64,000 nucleotides of DNA, taken from positions 166,095 through 230,094 of the forward strand of contig CAZCVI010000004.1 of the NCBI GenBank assembly GCA_964502145.1, in the 5' to 3' direction. This document shows positions 56,130 through 64,000 of this stretch, piece by piece. A program made the translations under genes and the position numbers. Positions within the stretch are counted from its first letter, which is position 1. Every line of letters begins with the position of its first letter. A model generated the notes under the pieces. It was not told where the DNA came from and did no database searches. It was given only the letters and a program-made list of their open reading frames with translations. The stretch comes from CAZCVI01 sp964502145. GTDB lineage: Bacteria; Acidobacteriota; Aminicenantia; UBA2199.

Positions 56130-56835
56130 TATCCGTTTCCGGGTTAATGGTGTTTCCAAGTATTACAGACGCAAGAATCAATGGGGAAAAAAGGTTCTGT
56201 TTCCAGTATTAAACCAACTTACTTTAGACCTGTATAATCATAAAATAAATGTCTTAACCGGGGCTTCGGGGTGTGGGAAAACCACTCTGGCAAAACTGCT
56301 GATGCGCTTGGAAAGAGTGGATCAAGGGGAAATATGGTATTTGCATAAGCCACTTCACGATAACCCGGAACGGGAATTCAGGCGCAAGAACCAGATGATG
56401 TTCCAATGGCCCTTTCTTTCTGTTAATCCCTGTTTCACCATTAAAAAAATCATCATAGAACCATTGCAGATCAATAAAAAACACCTGCCCCAAACAGATC
56501 AAATCAGTGTAGCAGAGACATTGTCTAATGTGCTGGAGTTGGTAGAGTTACCACTCCGTTATCTGCATAAATACCCGGGGCAATTGTCCGGGGGTGAGTT
56601 GCAACGGGTAGTATTGGCACGTGTTTTGGTATTAAACCCGGAATTTATCATCTTGGACGAACCCTTTTCCGCCTTGGATGAATTGGCTGCCCACCGTCTG
56701 GGTGCTTTGTTCAAGCAGATATTCCAGCATATGAACATGGGAGTTTTATGGATCACCCATTCCCTCCAACAAGTAGAAACGCTGGCCGATCATGTTATAA
56801 CACTGGATTCCGGGAAATGCAGTGGGGAAAGATGA
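56122..56835 (+). CDS. ABC transporter ATP-binding protein (Opp/Dpp-like), orphan
   Basis: A 237-residue ATPase with Walker A GASGCGKTT (47-55), Q-loop FQW (94-96), signature LSGGELQR (155-162), Walker B FIILDEP (175-181) and switch His (ITHS near 213). Its length and the linker read as the DppF/OppF-type peptide-import ATPase family. No permease or binding-protein gene is near, so partner and substrate are unknown. The start is GTG inside the end of the bactofilin gene, indicating coupled translation. Confidence 0.85.
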   Translation: MTDIRFRVNGVSKYYRRKNQWGKKVLFPVLNQLTLDLYNHKINVLTGASGCGKTTLAKLLMRLERVDQGEIWYLHKPLHDNPEREFRRKNQMMFQWPFLSVNPCFTIKKIIIEPLQINKKHLPQTDQISVAETLSNVLELVELPLRYLHKYPGQLSGGELQRVVLARVLVLNPEFIILDEPFSALDELAAHRLGALFKQIFQHMNMGVLWITHSLQQVETLADHVITLDSGKCSGER

Positions 56836-56860
56836 ATTGTTACTTGAAAATTGTTAATGG

Positions 56861-57169
56861 TTAATTACTCTCGCACTGCCAACTATTATCATCCACACAC
56901 AGTAGTATACCTCTATAACTTGTGGGCAGACCACAGTAGTAGCTCCAATAGCCCACACAGTCACCTGCATCACAATAAGAGTGAAACACTATCCACCCTG
57001 TGTTATCTAACCCTATGCTTGCACAATCACTGGACATAAATTGCATGCATTCATACGAAAGGTGCGGGTGACAAGATGTATCCGGCAAGGAACGCATTTG
57101 TTGTGCGAAATACCCAACCATTAAAATCAGGATTGCTCCCACGATAGAATAAAAGGTTCTTCGATTCAT
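56861..57169 (-). CDS. Small exported Cys-rich protein (8 Cys), unknown
   Basis: A 102-residue protein. A hydrophobic N-terminal segment (about 7-23) acts as signal peptide or anchor. The rest holds eight cysteines (DTSC, YEC, SDC, SYC, GDC, YYC, LLC, WQC), an even number suited to four disulfides, plus many aromatic residues. AAGGAGG is 10 nt before the ATG, and the ATGA overlaps the propeller gene stop, so it is a true, translated gene of the operon. Its layout, with a propeller protein and a thioredoxin-like protein, recalls the small NVEALA-type peptides next to 6-bladed propeller genes in Bacteroidota, but the NVEALA motif is not present. Function unknown; it could be a secreted peptide or precursor. 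Confidence 0.75.
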   Translation of the reverse strand: MNRRTFYSIVGAILILMVGYFAQQMRSLPDTSCHPHLSYECMQFMSSDCASIGLDNTGWIVFHSYCDAGDCVGYWSYYCGLPTSYRGILLCVDDNSWQCESN

Positions 57170-58311
57170 TTTTTATTATCCTCCTTAAATATGATCGGGT
57201 TCCCATTATCACCCGAGAACCCGTAAAACAGGTTGTTTCTTTTGGTCAAAATGACGAGATTTTTTTGAGAATAGGAAAGAATTTTAACCAGTTTTCCCCC
57301 TACTGTACTGAACTTATACAAATTCATCTTATCCATGTTACCACAAAGGTAAAAGTAGCGATCATCATCCTTGTCTATGAAAAATGATCTAAACATGGAG
57401 ATATAACCCGAACGTCCATACTTATCTTTTTTTGCTCTCTCAATTTCTCCCAGTGCTAAATCGCGCATCCGTTCCATTTCGGATTGGATGAATATCTTCA
57501 TTTGGAGTACCAATTTATCTTCTTTAAAGATATAGAGAGTTGAGGGGTTGGCTAGAAATATGAGCAATTGATTGTCTCGGGTGACATCATAGTAGTTGAA
57601 ACTCAGGCCGGATTGTGCAAAAATTTTCCTCGCCAACTGTTTGGGGGCCCTACTGTCCAAACCGGGACGATAAATTGGAAAATTATCATTGAGACTGTCA
57701 TCGAGATAGGTACGGACAAGCTTCATATTATTATTTATATCAAGCTCATCAATGATCCGGCCCATGCCATTCATGGCGAATAGGTGGCCCCGGCTATCCA
57801 CCACGGGACTAAAGGCCAATCGGCCACTTTTATCAAGTCTAATATCCTTAAGATGTTTCCCTTCCGCCGGGGAGAAAACAATGACCTTGTTATTGAGGGG
57901 GTCACTGACATAAATTTTGGAATCAGGGGCATAGTATATCTTATAGAACCCCATCTCCATTCCCATTCCAGCCGCGGTCTCCCCTGGTCCACGTCCGCCC
58001 CTCATAAAGCTGGTGAGGTATCTAAAATTCTTATCGAATTTTGCCACAGATTTAAGCATACCGTCATAGACAAAAAAATTTCCCGAGCCATCTACGGTTA
58101 ATGATATCGGGCGGGCCAGCAAAATGTCATCATCGTAACTGGAATTAATTTCTTTGACCTTCACCAGTTGACTGCATTCAACCCCCACTTCTGAATGGGT
58201 CGCAGGCGGAAGTCTTTCCAGTTTCTGGCCCAAGGCGATACCGGTGGCCAAAAGAAAAAGAAGCGGTATAAAAAAAACCTTTTTTACACAACAGTGAAAC
58301 CTAAGCTTCAT
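57166..58311 (-). CDS. Exported 6-bladed beta-propeller protein
   Basis: A 381-residue protein with a signal peptide (about 1-28, ending IALGQ) and repeated blade motifs such as ARPISLTVDGSGNFFVYDG, IYVSDPLNNKVIVFSPAEGK and DSRGHLFAMNG, the NHL-like/6-bladed TolB-type propeller pattern. The ATG at 58311 is chosen over longer frames because AAGGAG lies 8 nt upstream. Such proteins are probably periplasmic or surface binding scaffolds. It is the middle gene between the thioredoxin-like protein and the small Cys-rich protein. Confidence 0.8.
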   Translation of the reverse strand: MKLRFHCCVKKVFFIPLLFLLATGIALGQKLERLPPATHSEVGVECSQLVKVKEINSSYDDDILLARPISLTVDGSGNFFVYDGMLKSVAKFDKNFRYLTSFMRGGRGPGETAAGMGMEMGFYKIYYAPDSKIYVSDPLNNKVIVFSPAEGKHLKDIRLDKSGRLAFSPVVDSRGHLFAMNGMGRIIDELDINNNMKLVRTYLDDSLNDNFPIYRPGLDSRAPKQLARKIFAQSGLSFNYYDVTRDNQLLIFLANPSTLYIFKEDKLVLQMKIFIQSEMERMRDLALGEIERAKKDKYGRSGYISMFRSFFIDKDDDRYFYLCGNMDKMNLYKFSTVGGKLVKILSYSQKNLVILTKRNNLFYGFSGDNGNPIIFKEDNKK

Positions 58312-58321
58312 TGTGTTCTCC

Positions 58322-58876
58322 TTAACTTGTTTTGAGGATATCTTTGATGGTGCTGACCAGACTTTGAAAATCCTCCTCATCCAAATCGCCGATTTTAACA
58401 GTAATGACTTTTTTACCCTGGAGTAGAATAGTCTGCGAGAGTCTGGTCCTTAACCGCATATTGTTTCTAAATTGTTCCACATCCACAGGTTGATATACTT
58501 TAAAATTCAATTGCCCCGCGTCGCTGATATTACTGGAATTTTGTGCATTGGCAGGAATGATAGCGATTACTGTAATCTTATCCCCAAAATAATTCGTCAA
58601 AACCTTCCACGCCCCCAGCGCTTTGGAACAGGAACTGCATGGGGTCTGAAAAATACATAGCATGGTCAGCTTATTCTTGGGGGATGAAAAAATCGTCTCA
58701 TTGAAGGGTTCGTTTTTCACACTGATGAGGTCAAGCTTGGTTATGGATTCACCTGGATTCAGAGAAATAGCATTGGCTCGTAGGTTCTTGATGGTAATTA
58801 TTTGGGATCCAATAATACCGATTAAGGCAAGTACAACAACCGCCATAATGATCTCCAGTATAGTTGTTTTGTTCAT
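58322..58876 (-). CDS. Membrane-anchored thioredoxin-like protein (TlpA/redoxin type)
   Basis: A 184-residue protein with an N-terminal membrane anchor (about 7-29) and a thioredoxin-like domain. The active-site pair is CSSC (Cys80, Cys83, in QTPCSSCSKALG) in the correct place after the first strand. Predicted to act in the periplasm on disulfides, for which the neighbouring 8-Cys protein is an obvious client (inference). The frame is open to a TTG at 58912, but that TTG is part of a possible -35 box (TTGACT, 17 bp, TATCTC), so the ATG at 58876 is preferred; no clear ribosome-binding site. Confidence 0.75.
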   Translation of the reverse strand: MNKTTILEIIMAVVVLALIGIIGSQIITIKNLRANAISLNPGESITKLDLISVKNEPFNETIFSSPKNKLTMLCIFQTPCSSCSKALGAWKVLTNYFGDKITVIAIIPANAQNSSNISDAGQLNFKVYQPVDVEQFRNNMRLRTRLSQTILLQGKKVITVKIGDLDEEDFQSLVSTIKDILKTS

Positions 58877-58992
58877 AGAGTTAGAGATAGCACAGTGAAA
58901 ACGAAAAGTCAAGAGGTCATGAAACTAATTTTAAAAATATTATTGAAGAATTGACCGCATGTGGACACCATGTTTTCCATCCTAGTGGTTAT

Positions 58993-59042
58993 CCCACCTC
59001 CGAGCGGATCACAGGGGAAATTTTTCCAGTTTTTGGCCCAGA
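58993..59042 (-). pseudogene. Remnant of a second propeller-gene 5' end
   Basis: About 50 bp on the minus strand match the signal-peptide end of the intact propeller gene (58178-58238 region): GGGCCAAAAACTGGAAA corresponds to GGGCCAGAAACTGGAAA, followed by TTCCCCTGTGATCC against TTCCGCCTGCGACCC. The frame reads ILLGQKLEKFPL and then stops where CGA has become TGA. It points to a former tandem paralogue. The rest of 58913-59175 shows no gene. Confidence 0.5.
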
Positions 59043-59124
59043 AGAATAAAATACACGTCTACCGCCCCCATCCATTCAGCAGAGACATTACACGCCACCT
59101 CTCTATCACCTATTTTTAAAATAG

Positions 59125-59153
59125 TTGGAAAAAAAAAATAAAAAGTGTATAAT
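59125..59153 (+). promoter_or_regulatory. Promoter of the NLR-type gene
   Basis: TTGGAA (59125-59130), 17 bp, perfect TATAAT (59148-59153). CGGAGGG follows, 7 nt before the ATG at 59176, giving a very short leader. Confidence 0.8.
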
Positions 59154-59175
59154 CTAAGATCGGAGGGCTCTTGAA

Positions 59176-62100
59176 ATGATAGATGAAGCCAATGCATTTA
59201 AAAAAGGAATCCTGCTTATGACCGAAACCATCGGCTATAAATCCCTTTCCAATAAACTCGGTAGCAAAAAAACCAAATACTTCAACGACCGCCTGGCCGA
59301 ACAAATCCAAACCCTGTGCCTCACTCACAACGCTGAAACCTTTAAACTCTCCGGGAGCAGCGCGATTATTTTCTTTGCAAAAGAAGACTCCTTTTTAAAT
59401 TTTATCACCGAACTACGGGAACTGGCCCGCTCCAGAGTGCTGGATATGGCCGAATTCCCCGCCGATATCCGCATGTGGGCCCATTGCGGGCAGTTTTCAT
59501 CTGATTTTATAAATAAACAAATGGCCGACTTTAACAACACCAAAAGCATAGATATTTTCCGCCTGGATAAATACGCGGACAAATATGACGCGGTGATTAG
59601 CGGCGATATGTCCCCCTCATTCAAGAAACTCCTGCTGCAAAAAAATATCGATGCACTAAAACAAGGAAAAGAAAAATTAAAAGGCTTTGACAAAGAATAC
59701 ACCCTATATAAAATGGTTTTCCCGGAAAACGACACTGACGCCACCGAACTCCTCGCACCCAAAATGGTCGAACTGGAAAAAAATTCACGGGAAATCCCCA
59801 TCTTCGGCAACCTGTACCCACCCATGACCATGGGAAAAAACTTCATTCACCTGGATATCAAACGGGGCCTTGAGGACTTAACTTTCCAAAGTTTCAAGAT
59901 GCTCCCGACCTCCTATATGCTCGAAGAGAACGCCTTTAGTATCGACTTACGCAAAAACACCTTCTATAAAGCCTGGAAAGAATACTTCGAACCCCTGGAT
60001 ATCCGGGGCCTATATAAAAATTATCGCTGGGCTATTATCCTGGGTTCGCCCGGCTCGGGGAAAACTACCCTGTTAAAATACTTTACCTTCCGAGAATTCA
60101 AACATAACCGGGAAATGAAAAAAAATGACGAGTTGCGACTGGTATTGTACCTCCAATGCCGCCATATGATCAGCTTTGATCTGTGGCACTGCTTCAGATA
60201 CGGCGATAAAGAAAAGGAAATGCAACCCGTCGGCCAGCTAGAACGCCCCTTTAATGTGGAAACAGTGTTGAATTACCTGACCTTTTGCTTCCTGTATAAA
60301 AACGGTTGCCAAGATTTCGACGAAACCCATTTAAAAACTGCGGAACGATTGGTTCAAAAAGCATACTGCCGGGGAAAACTGAGCATTATGTTAGATGCAC
60401 TGGACGAAACACGCGGCGAATCCTCCAGAATTTCAGAGGAAAAAAAAGAAAAAATAGTGGAGTGTCTCAAGCTACTGTTCGAGGAAACCAAAGAAGAAAC
60501 CCGCAAATATAACCGCTTCTACCTCACGTCGCGCTACTCCGAACAGGACAGCTATTTCAACGGGAAAAACGCCACCATATTCCAACCCCATTTCGAAATA
60601 CGCCCCATGGACATGGAACAACTGCGGGACATGGCCAAAACCTTTTATGGGGAGACGTCCACCCTGTACCAGGAATTTGATCAGGTCGCTTGGCGCGACG
60701 TGATCAGCGGGAAAATCGGCGGCACACCCCTGATCGCCTCCATCGCCCTGGCCAACTTCCAAAAATCCGGCCAATTCGATACCAAATACAACATGTACAA
60801 CACCATGATCACCCTGATCTTGGAACGGGCCCTAAAAAAAAGCGACACCCATAATAATACCACCCTCGTCTATGACGCACTGAGCCTGCTCTCTTTTAAT
60901 ACTATTGATATTAGCAAAGTTCTCGATCAAGACGATATTACCGGAATTTTCCAACTCGTTTTTACACACACACAGGACCACGCCGAGTTGGAAAAAGAAG
61001 CCTGGGATAAACTGCAATTATTAGTAAAGGACGGCTTGCTAATTTCCGTGGCTCCCGATCAATATGTCTTCAGCCACTCCACTATCATGGAGTTCCTGGC
61101 CGCCCGTTTTATAGTGGAAAAACTCCTAAACCCGAACTATATGGACCCACACCTGACATTTTTGGAATTTGAAAAGAATCTAAAGGAACGGGACCTCTCC
61201 TTCTACCAATCCATTATTCTTCCCCTGGCCGTGGGCAGTGGCATTAAAACCGGTGCGTGGCTGTTGCTCTTTCTCAAGCATAGAATCCAATGTGTGGAAC
61301 ACGAAAGGAACCGACCGCTATTTTTCCGCTTGGCCCTGAAATCATTGGCCGAGTTCGAATGTATCGCCAACTGCCATGAGCTCCAGACCTCCCCGGCAGA
61401 ACCCCTCCTGGCAGTCGACCCACAGTTTGAATTAGCAAGAGAAAATAGTCGCCACGCCGCGGAATGGATATACCAATCCTTGGCCCGCCTGCTTCTCTCC
61501 TCGGATAAAAACCTTTTAAAAAGAGGGATCGAAGCCTATAAAAATATTTCCAGGTTGTGCCAACCCGTGTTACTGCAACACTATCTGGATTATCACACCT
61601 TTACTGACACGGATTCGGAAACCCTGGCACTGCGCGAACAGTTGTTAGACCATATTATCAGGGAAGAGTTAAAAGAAATCTGGCGCATTAACCATCTGCA
61701 CCATTGTGATTGCCAAGTTCAGGGCACCGGTGAAGAAGCAAGCAAAACCATGGATATGATTGACACCGATGCAACACTGCTGACCCTGAACACCCACCAT
61801 TACCACCCGGAGGATAAGAATTTCAACTATTATCACCGCTATACCGGGAAGCTATTACGCGGCTTTTTAGGTAGCCCCAATTTACGCCACAGTGCCCATG
61901 TCAATTGCGTGACCATTATGACCAGTATGACTAATATGACCCATTCCCCGGATAGTTTTTTTATTCTTTCCGGTTCCTCCGATCATACCATAAAATGCTG
62001 GCAACTGACCACTGGCAAAGAAATACATACCTTTACCGGCCATACCAATTTGGTCACCAGCCTCGCCCTTGCCCCCAATGCGCGGTTCTTGTTTTCCGGT

Positions 62101-63678
62101 TCTTTTGATAACACCATTAAATGCTGGGATGTCTTAACCGCCCAGGAAGTGCGTACTTTCAAAGGACACCTGAGTGTCGTCACCAGCGTAACCCTCAGCC
62201 CCAACGGACAATACCTGCTCTCCGGGTCCTGGGATAAAACAGTAAAATGCTGGGAACTAGAAACCGGCCAGGAAGTCCGTACCTTTAAAGGACACAGTAA
62301 AGGTGTTACCGCTGTGGCGATCTCACCAGATGGGCGTTTTATGTTCTCCGGTTCCGAGGATAATACTGTCAAATGTTGGAATATGGACACCGGTCAAGAG
62401 ATACGCACCTTGCAAGGACATAACTGGAAAGTCACCTGCATCGCCCTCACCCCCAACGGGCAGTACCTGCTCTCCGGTTCCATGGATGACACGGTCATAT
62501 GCTGGGATGCCGCATCCGGGGAAAAAATGCACCTATTTAAAGGACATCACAGAACCATCACCAGCCTGACCATCACCGTTGATGCCCGTTTTCTGTTCAC
62601 CGGTTCCCTGGATCACACGGTTAAATGCTGGGACCTGAAAACAGGCCATGAAATCCGCACTTTCAAAGGTTTTGACAGTGCGGTCACCGGTGTGGCTGTC
62701 ACCCCGGATGCCCGCTTTATTGTTTCCAGTTCCGAGGACCGCACCGTGAAGTGCTGGGAATTGGATACTGGCAAAGAAGTGCATATCCACGGTTTCAAAG
62801 GGCATAAAGGTGGCGTGTCCTGTCTCACGCCCAGCTTGGACGGAAAATTTCTGTTCTCTGGGTCCTGGGATAAAACAATCAAAGGCTGGGAGCTGACTAC
62901 AGGCAAGGAGACCATTACCTTTAAAGGTCACAGTCGCAATGTGTCCGGTGTGGCACTCACCCCCGATTCCCGCTACCTGTTCTCCGGGTCCTTTGATCAC
63001 CGCGTGAAATGTTGGGAAACAGCCACCGGTAAAGAAGTGCGTACCTTTATTGGTCACAGTGGTCCGGTCACCAGTATTTTACTCACCCCCGATACCCGTT
63101 TCCTGCTTTCCGGGTCCTATGATCACATGATCAAGTGCTGGGATTTGAACACTGGCAAAGAGGTGCGTATTTTTAAGGGGCATGAAGGCGGGATCACGGC
63201 TATCGCCCAAACTGCCGATGGTAAACACCTGCTTTCTGGGTCCTACGATAACACTATCCGCTACTGGGAGTTTAATACCGGAAAACTGCTGGGCACATTC
63301 AGCGGCCACGATGGGGGAGTGACCACAGTCACCTTCACCCCCGATGGCAAATTCTTTTTTTCCGGTGCCGAGGATCGCTCCATCAAATACTGGGAACTGG
63401 CCCCGGGTACCATGGGACTGGTGCGCACCCTGGTTGGTCACAACAGGGAAGTGACCAGTGTGGCTGTTTGTGCCCATGGGAGGTATCTTGTTTCCAGTTC
63501 AAACGATCACGACATCAAAATCTGGAACATAGAAAGCGGTGAGTGTATCAAAACCATTCCCCTGCCCTGGATTATTCAGGAGATCAAAGAGCTACCCACC
63601 CAACCCGGCATTTTTGCCACTGCCAACGACAACCGCACCATCACCCTGTTTGATTTGAACAAGGCCGTCCAAAAGTAG
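59176..63678 (+). CDS. NLR-like protein: degenerate cyclase-like domain, NACHT NTPase, 14 WD40 repeats
   Basis: A 1500-residue three-part protein. Residues 1-180 read like a class III nucleotidyl cyclase domain (TETIGYKSLSNKLG, KLSGSSAIIFF, then KLKGFDKEYTLYKM), but the metal-binding Asp positions appear as Glu and Ser, so catalysis is doubtful. Residues 280-700 form a NACHT/STAND NTPase with Walker A GSPGSGKT (290-297), Walker B LSIMLDALDE (402-411) and a sensor region with LTSRYSEQ; an FSHSTIMEFLAARF helix near 635 is typical of NACHT. Residues about 905-1500 hold 14 WD40 units with regular GH...W-D ends, enough for two 7-bladed propellers. The architecture is that of bacterial NLR-like sensors, several of which defend against phages. 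It has its own promoter. Confidence 0.88.
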   Translation: MIDEANAFKKGILLMTETIGYKSLSNKLGSKKTKYFNDRLAEQIQTLCLTHNAETFKLSGSSAIIFFAKEDSFLNFITELRELARSRVLDMAEFPADIRMWAHCGQFSSDFINKQMADFNNTKSIDIFRLDKYADKYDAVISGDMSPSFKKLLLQKNIDALKQGKEKLKGFDKEYTLYKMVFPENDTDATELLAPKMVELEKNSREIPIFGNLYPPMTMGKNFIHLDIKRGLEDLTFQSFKMLPTSYMLEENAFSIDLRKNTFYKAWKEYFEPLDIRGLYKNYRWAIILGSPGSGKTTLLKYFTFREFKHNREMKKNDELRLVLYLQCRHMISFDLWHCFRYGDKEKEMQPVGQLERPFNVETVLNYLTFCFLYKNGCQDFDETHLKTAERLVQKAYCRGKLSIMLDALDETRGESSRISEEKKEKIVECLKLLFEETKEETRKYNRFYLTSRYSEQDSYFNGKNATIFQPHFEIRPMDMEQLRDMAKTFYGETSTLYQEFDQVAWRDVISGKIGGTPLIASIALANFQKSGQFDTKYNMYNTMITLILERALKKSDTHNNTTLVYDALSLLSFNTIDISKVLDQDDITGIFQLVFTHTQDHAELEKEAWDKLQLLVKDGLLISVAPDQYVFSHSTIMEFLAARFIVEKLLNPNYMDPHLTFLEFEKNLKERDLSFYQSIILPLAVGSGIKTGAWLLLFLKHRIQCVEHERNRPLFFRLALKSLAEFECIANCHELQTSPAEPLLAVDPQFELARENSRHAAEWIYQSLARLLLSSDKNLLKRGIEAYKNISRLCQPVLLQHYLDYHTFTDTDSETLALREQLLDHIIREELKEIWRINHLHHCDCQVQGTGEEASKTMDMIDTDATLLTLNTHHYHPEDKNFNYYHRYTGKLLRGFLGSPNLRHSAHVNCVTIMTSMTNMTHSPDSFFILSGSSDHTIKCWQLTTGKEIHTFTGHTNLVTSLALAPNARFLFSGSFDNTIKCWDVLTAQEVRTFKGHLSVVTSVTLSPNGQYLLSGSWDKTVKCWELETGQEVRTFKGHSKGVTAVAISPDGRFMFSGSEDNTVKCWNMDTGQEIRTLQGHNWKVTCIALTPNGQYLLSGSMDDTVICWDAASGEKMHLFKGHHRTITSLTITVDARFLFTGSLDHTVKCWDLKTGHEIRTFKGFDSAVTGVAVTPDARFIVSSSEDRTVKCWELDTGKEVHIHGFKGHKGGVSCLTPSLDGKFLFSGSWDKTIKGWELTTGKETITFKGHSRNVSGVALTPDSRYLFSGSFDHRVKCWETATGKEVRTFIGHSGPVTSILLTPDTRFLLSGSYDHMIKCWDLNTGKEVRIFKGHEGGITAIAQTADGKHLLSGSYDNTIRYWEFNTGKLLGTFSGHDGGVTTVTFTPDGKFFFSGAEDRSIKYWELAPGTMGLVRTLVGHNREVTSVAVCAHGRYLVSSSNDHDIKIWNIESGECIKTIPLPWIIQEIKELPTQPGIFATANDNRTITLFDLNKAVQK

Positions 63679-63682
63679 ATAA

Positions 63683-63844
63683 TTTAAATGTAAGCGCTTA
63701 CGTTTATTTCGGGAGATACTGGGTTTTACACCAGGAAAGCTATTATTCGATCTTCGCCATGAACTCAAGCAAAAAAGGGAATATGATCGTGAGCGAAAAG
63801 CCAAATCTCGGCAGTTACGGAAAACCTTACACCAAAACCAGTGA
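63683..63844 (+). pseudogene. Possible transposase C-terminal fragment
   Basis: An open stretch of 53 codons with no start codon reads LRLFREILGFTPGKLLFDLR then a strongly basic ELKQKREYDRERKAKSRQLR. The composition recalls the end of an insertion-sequence transposase, but the family cannot be named. A perfect 12-bp palindrome GTAAGCGCTTAC (63690-63701) lies in its start and could act as terminator stem of the upstream gene. Confidence 0.3.
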
Positions 63845-63917
63845 TTGTTGTGCTCATTTGTAAATAAATTCCCCGATTTTCTGGAAATTTTGCCCTCCAG
63901 CCTGATTCTCAAGTGAA

Positions 63918-63982
63918 TTAGGGTCAGTGATGACTGAATTAGAGACAAAAAAGTGCAAATAGGGTCAACGATGACCGATTTT
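63918..63982. repeat. Two related 24-bp repeats, IS-end-like
   Basis: TTAGGGTCAGTGATGACTGA... (63918-63941) and ATAGGGTCAACGATGACCGA... (63959-63982) share about 17 of 24 bases. The second contains the palindrome GGTCA-N4-TGACC. Repeated motifs of this kind are found near the ends of some insertion sequences (for example IS21-type), fitting the adjacent transposase-like fragment. Confidence 0.4.
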
Positions 63983-64000
63983 CATGTAAATTTTTCCTCA

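Noticed and set aside
56861..57169. NVEALA-family peptide
   Set aside because: The layout is similar, but the defining motif is absent, so it is left unnamed.
59176..59720. Active adenylate/guanylate cyclase
   Set aside because: The two metal-binding Asp positions read as Glu and Ser, so an active enzyme is not supported.

Overview
The window looks like chromosomal DNA of an uncultured Gram-negative-type bacterium with intermediate GC, large multimodular NRPS genes and many small repeats. I think of Aminicenantota/Acidobacteriota-like genomes because giant NRPS genes, a 6-bladed beta-propeller lipoprotein-like gene, a bactofilin and proline-rich inserts occur together, but no marker here fixes the phylum.

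Layout. 1-32.8 kb: three co-directional NRPS genes (the first cut by the window edge), reading C-A-T-C-A-T-C-A-T-C / A-T-C-A-T-C / A-T-C-A-T-C-A-T-C-A-T-C-A(MT)-T-TE. That is ten adenylation domains visible. The last A domain is interrupted by a methyltransferase, and the terminal thioesterase has Cys in place of the nucleophilic Ser. 32.8-34.8 kb: a stem-loop, 21-bp tandem repeats, and an Rpn/PD-(D/E)XK nuclease gene enclosed by a 30-bp inverted repeat. 34.86-38.07 kb: a CRISPR array of 49 repeats, read on the minus strand. Its leader holds a good promoter and is followed by a truncated cas2 remnant. 38.5-45.65 kb: the type I-B interference operon cas6-cas8b-cas7-cas5-cas3 (minus strand). cas1 and cas4 are absent from the window and cas2 is broken. 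45.9-47.3 kb: a divergent DnaB/KaiC-like ATPase. 47.4-55.1 kb: housekeeping-type genes on the minus strand (amidase, uvrB, hybrid histidine kinase, 2-hydroxyacid dehydrogenase, nucleoside-phosphorylase-like protein). 55.1-55.4 kb: divergent tRNA-Val(CAC) and tRNA-Arg(CCT), both with clear promoters. 55.6-56.8 kb: bactofilin overlapping an orphan ABC ATPase. 56.9-58.9 kb: a minus-strand operon of thioredoxin-like protein, secreted 6-bladed propeller and small 8-Cys exported peptide. 59.2-63.7 kb: a 1500-residue NLR-type protein (degenerate nucleotidyl-cyclase-like domain, NACHT, 14 WD40 repeats) with its own strong promoter. The right edge carries traces of an insertion sequence.

The three themes that stand out are: (1) a 9-bp-period repeat family that occurs as hairpins between genes and as in-frame (T/L/I)PI tracts at one fixed place in four NRPS adenylation domains; (2) a defence-rich stretch combining an adaptation-deficient CRISPR-Cas system with an NLR-like protein about 13.5 kb away; (3) the small Cys-rich peptide operon, which could be an undescribed secreted-peptide system. 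All domain calls were made by reading motifs by eye; no search was run.
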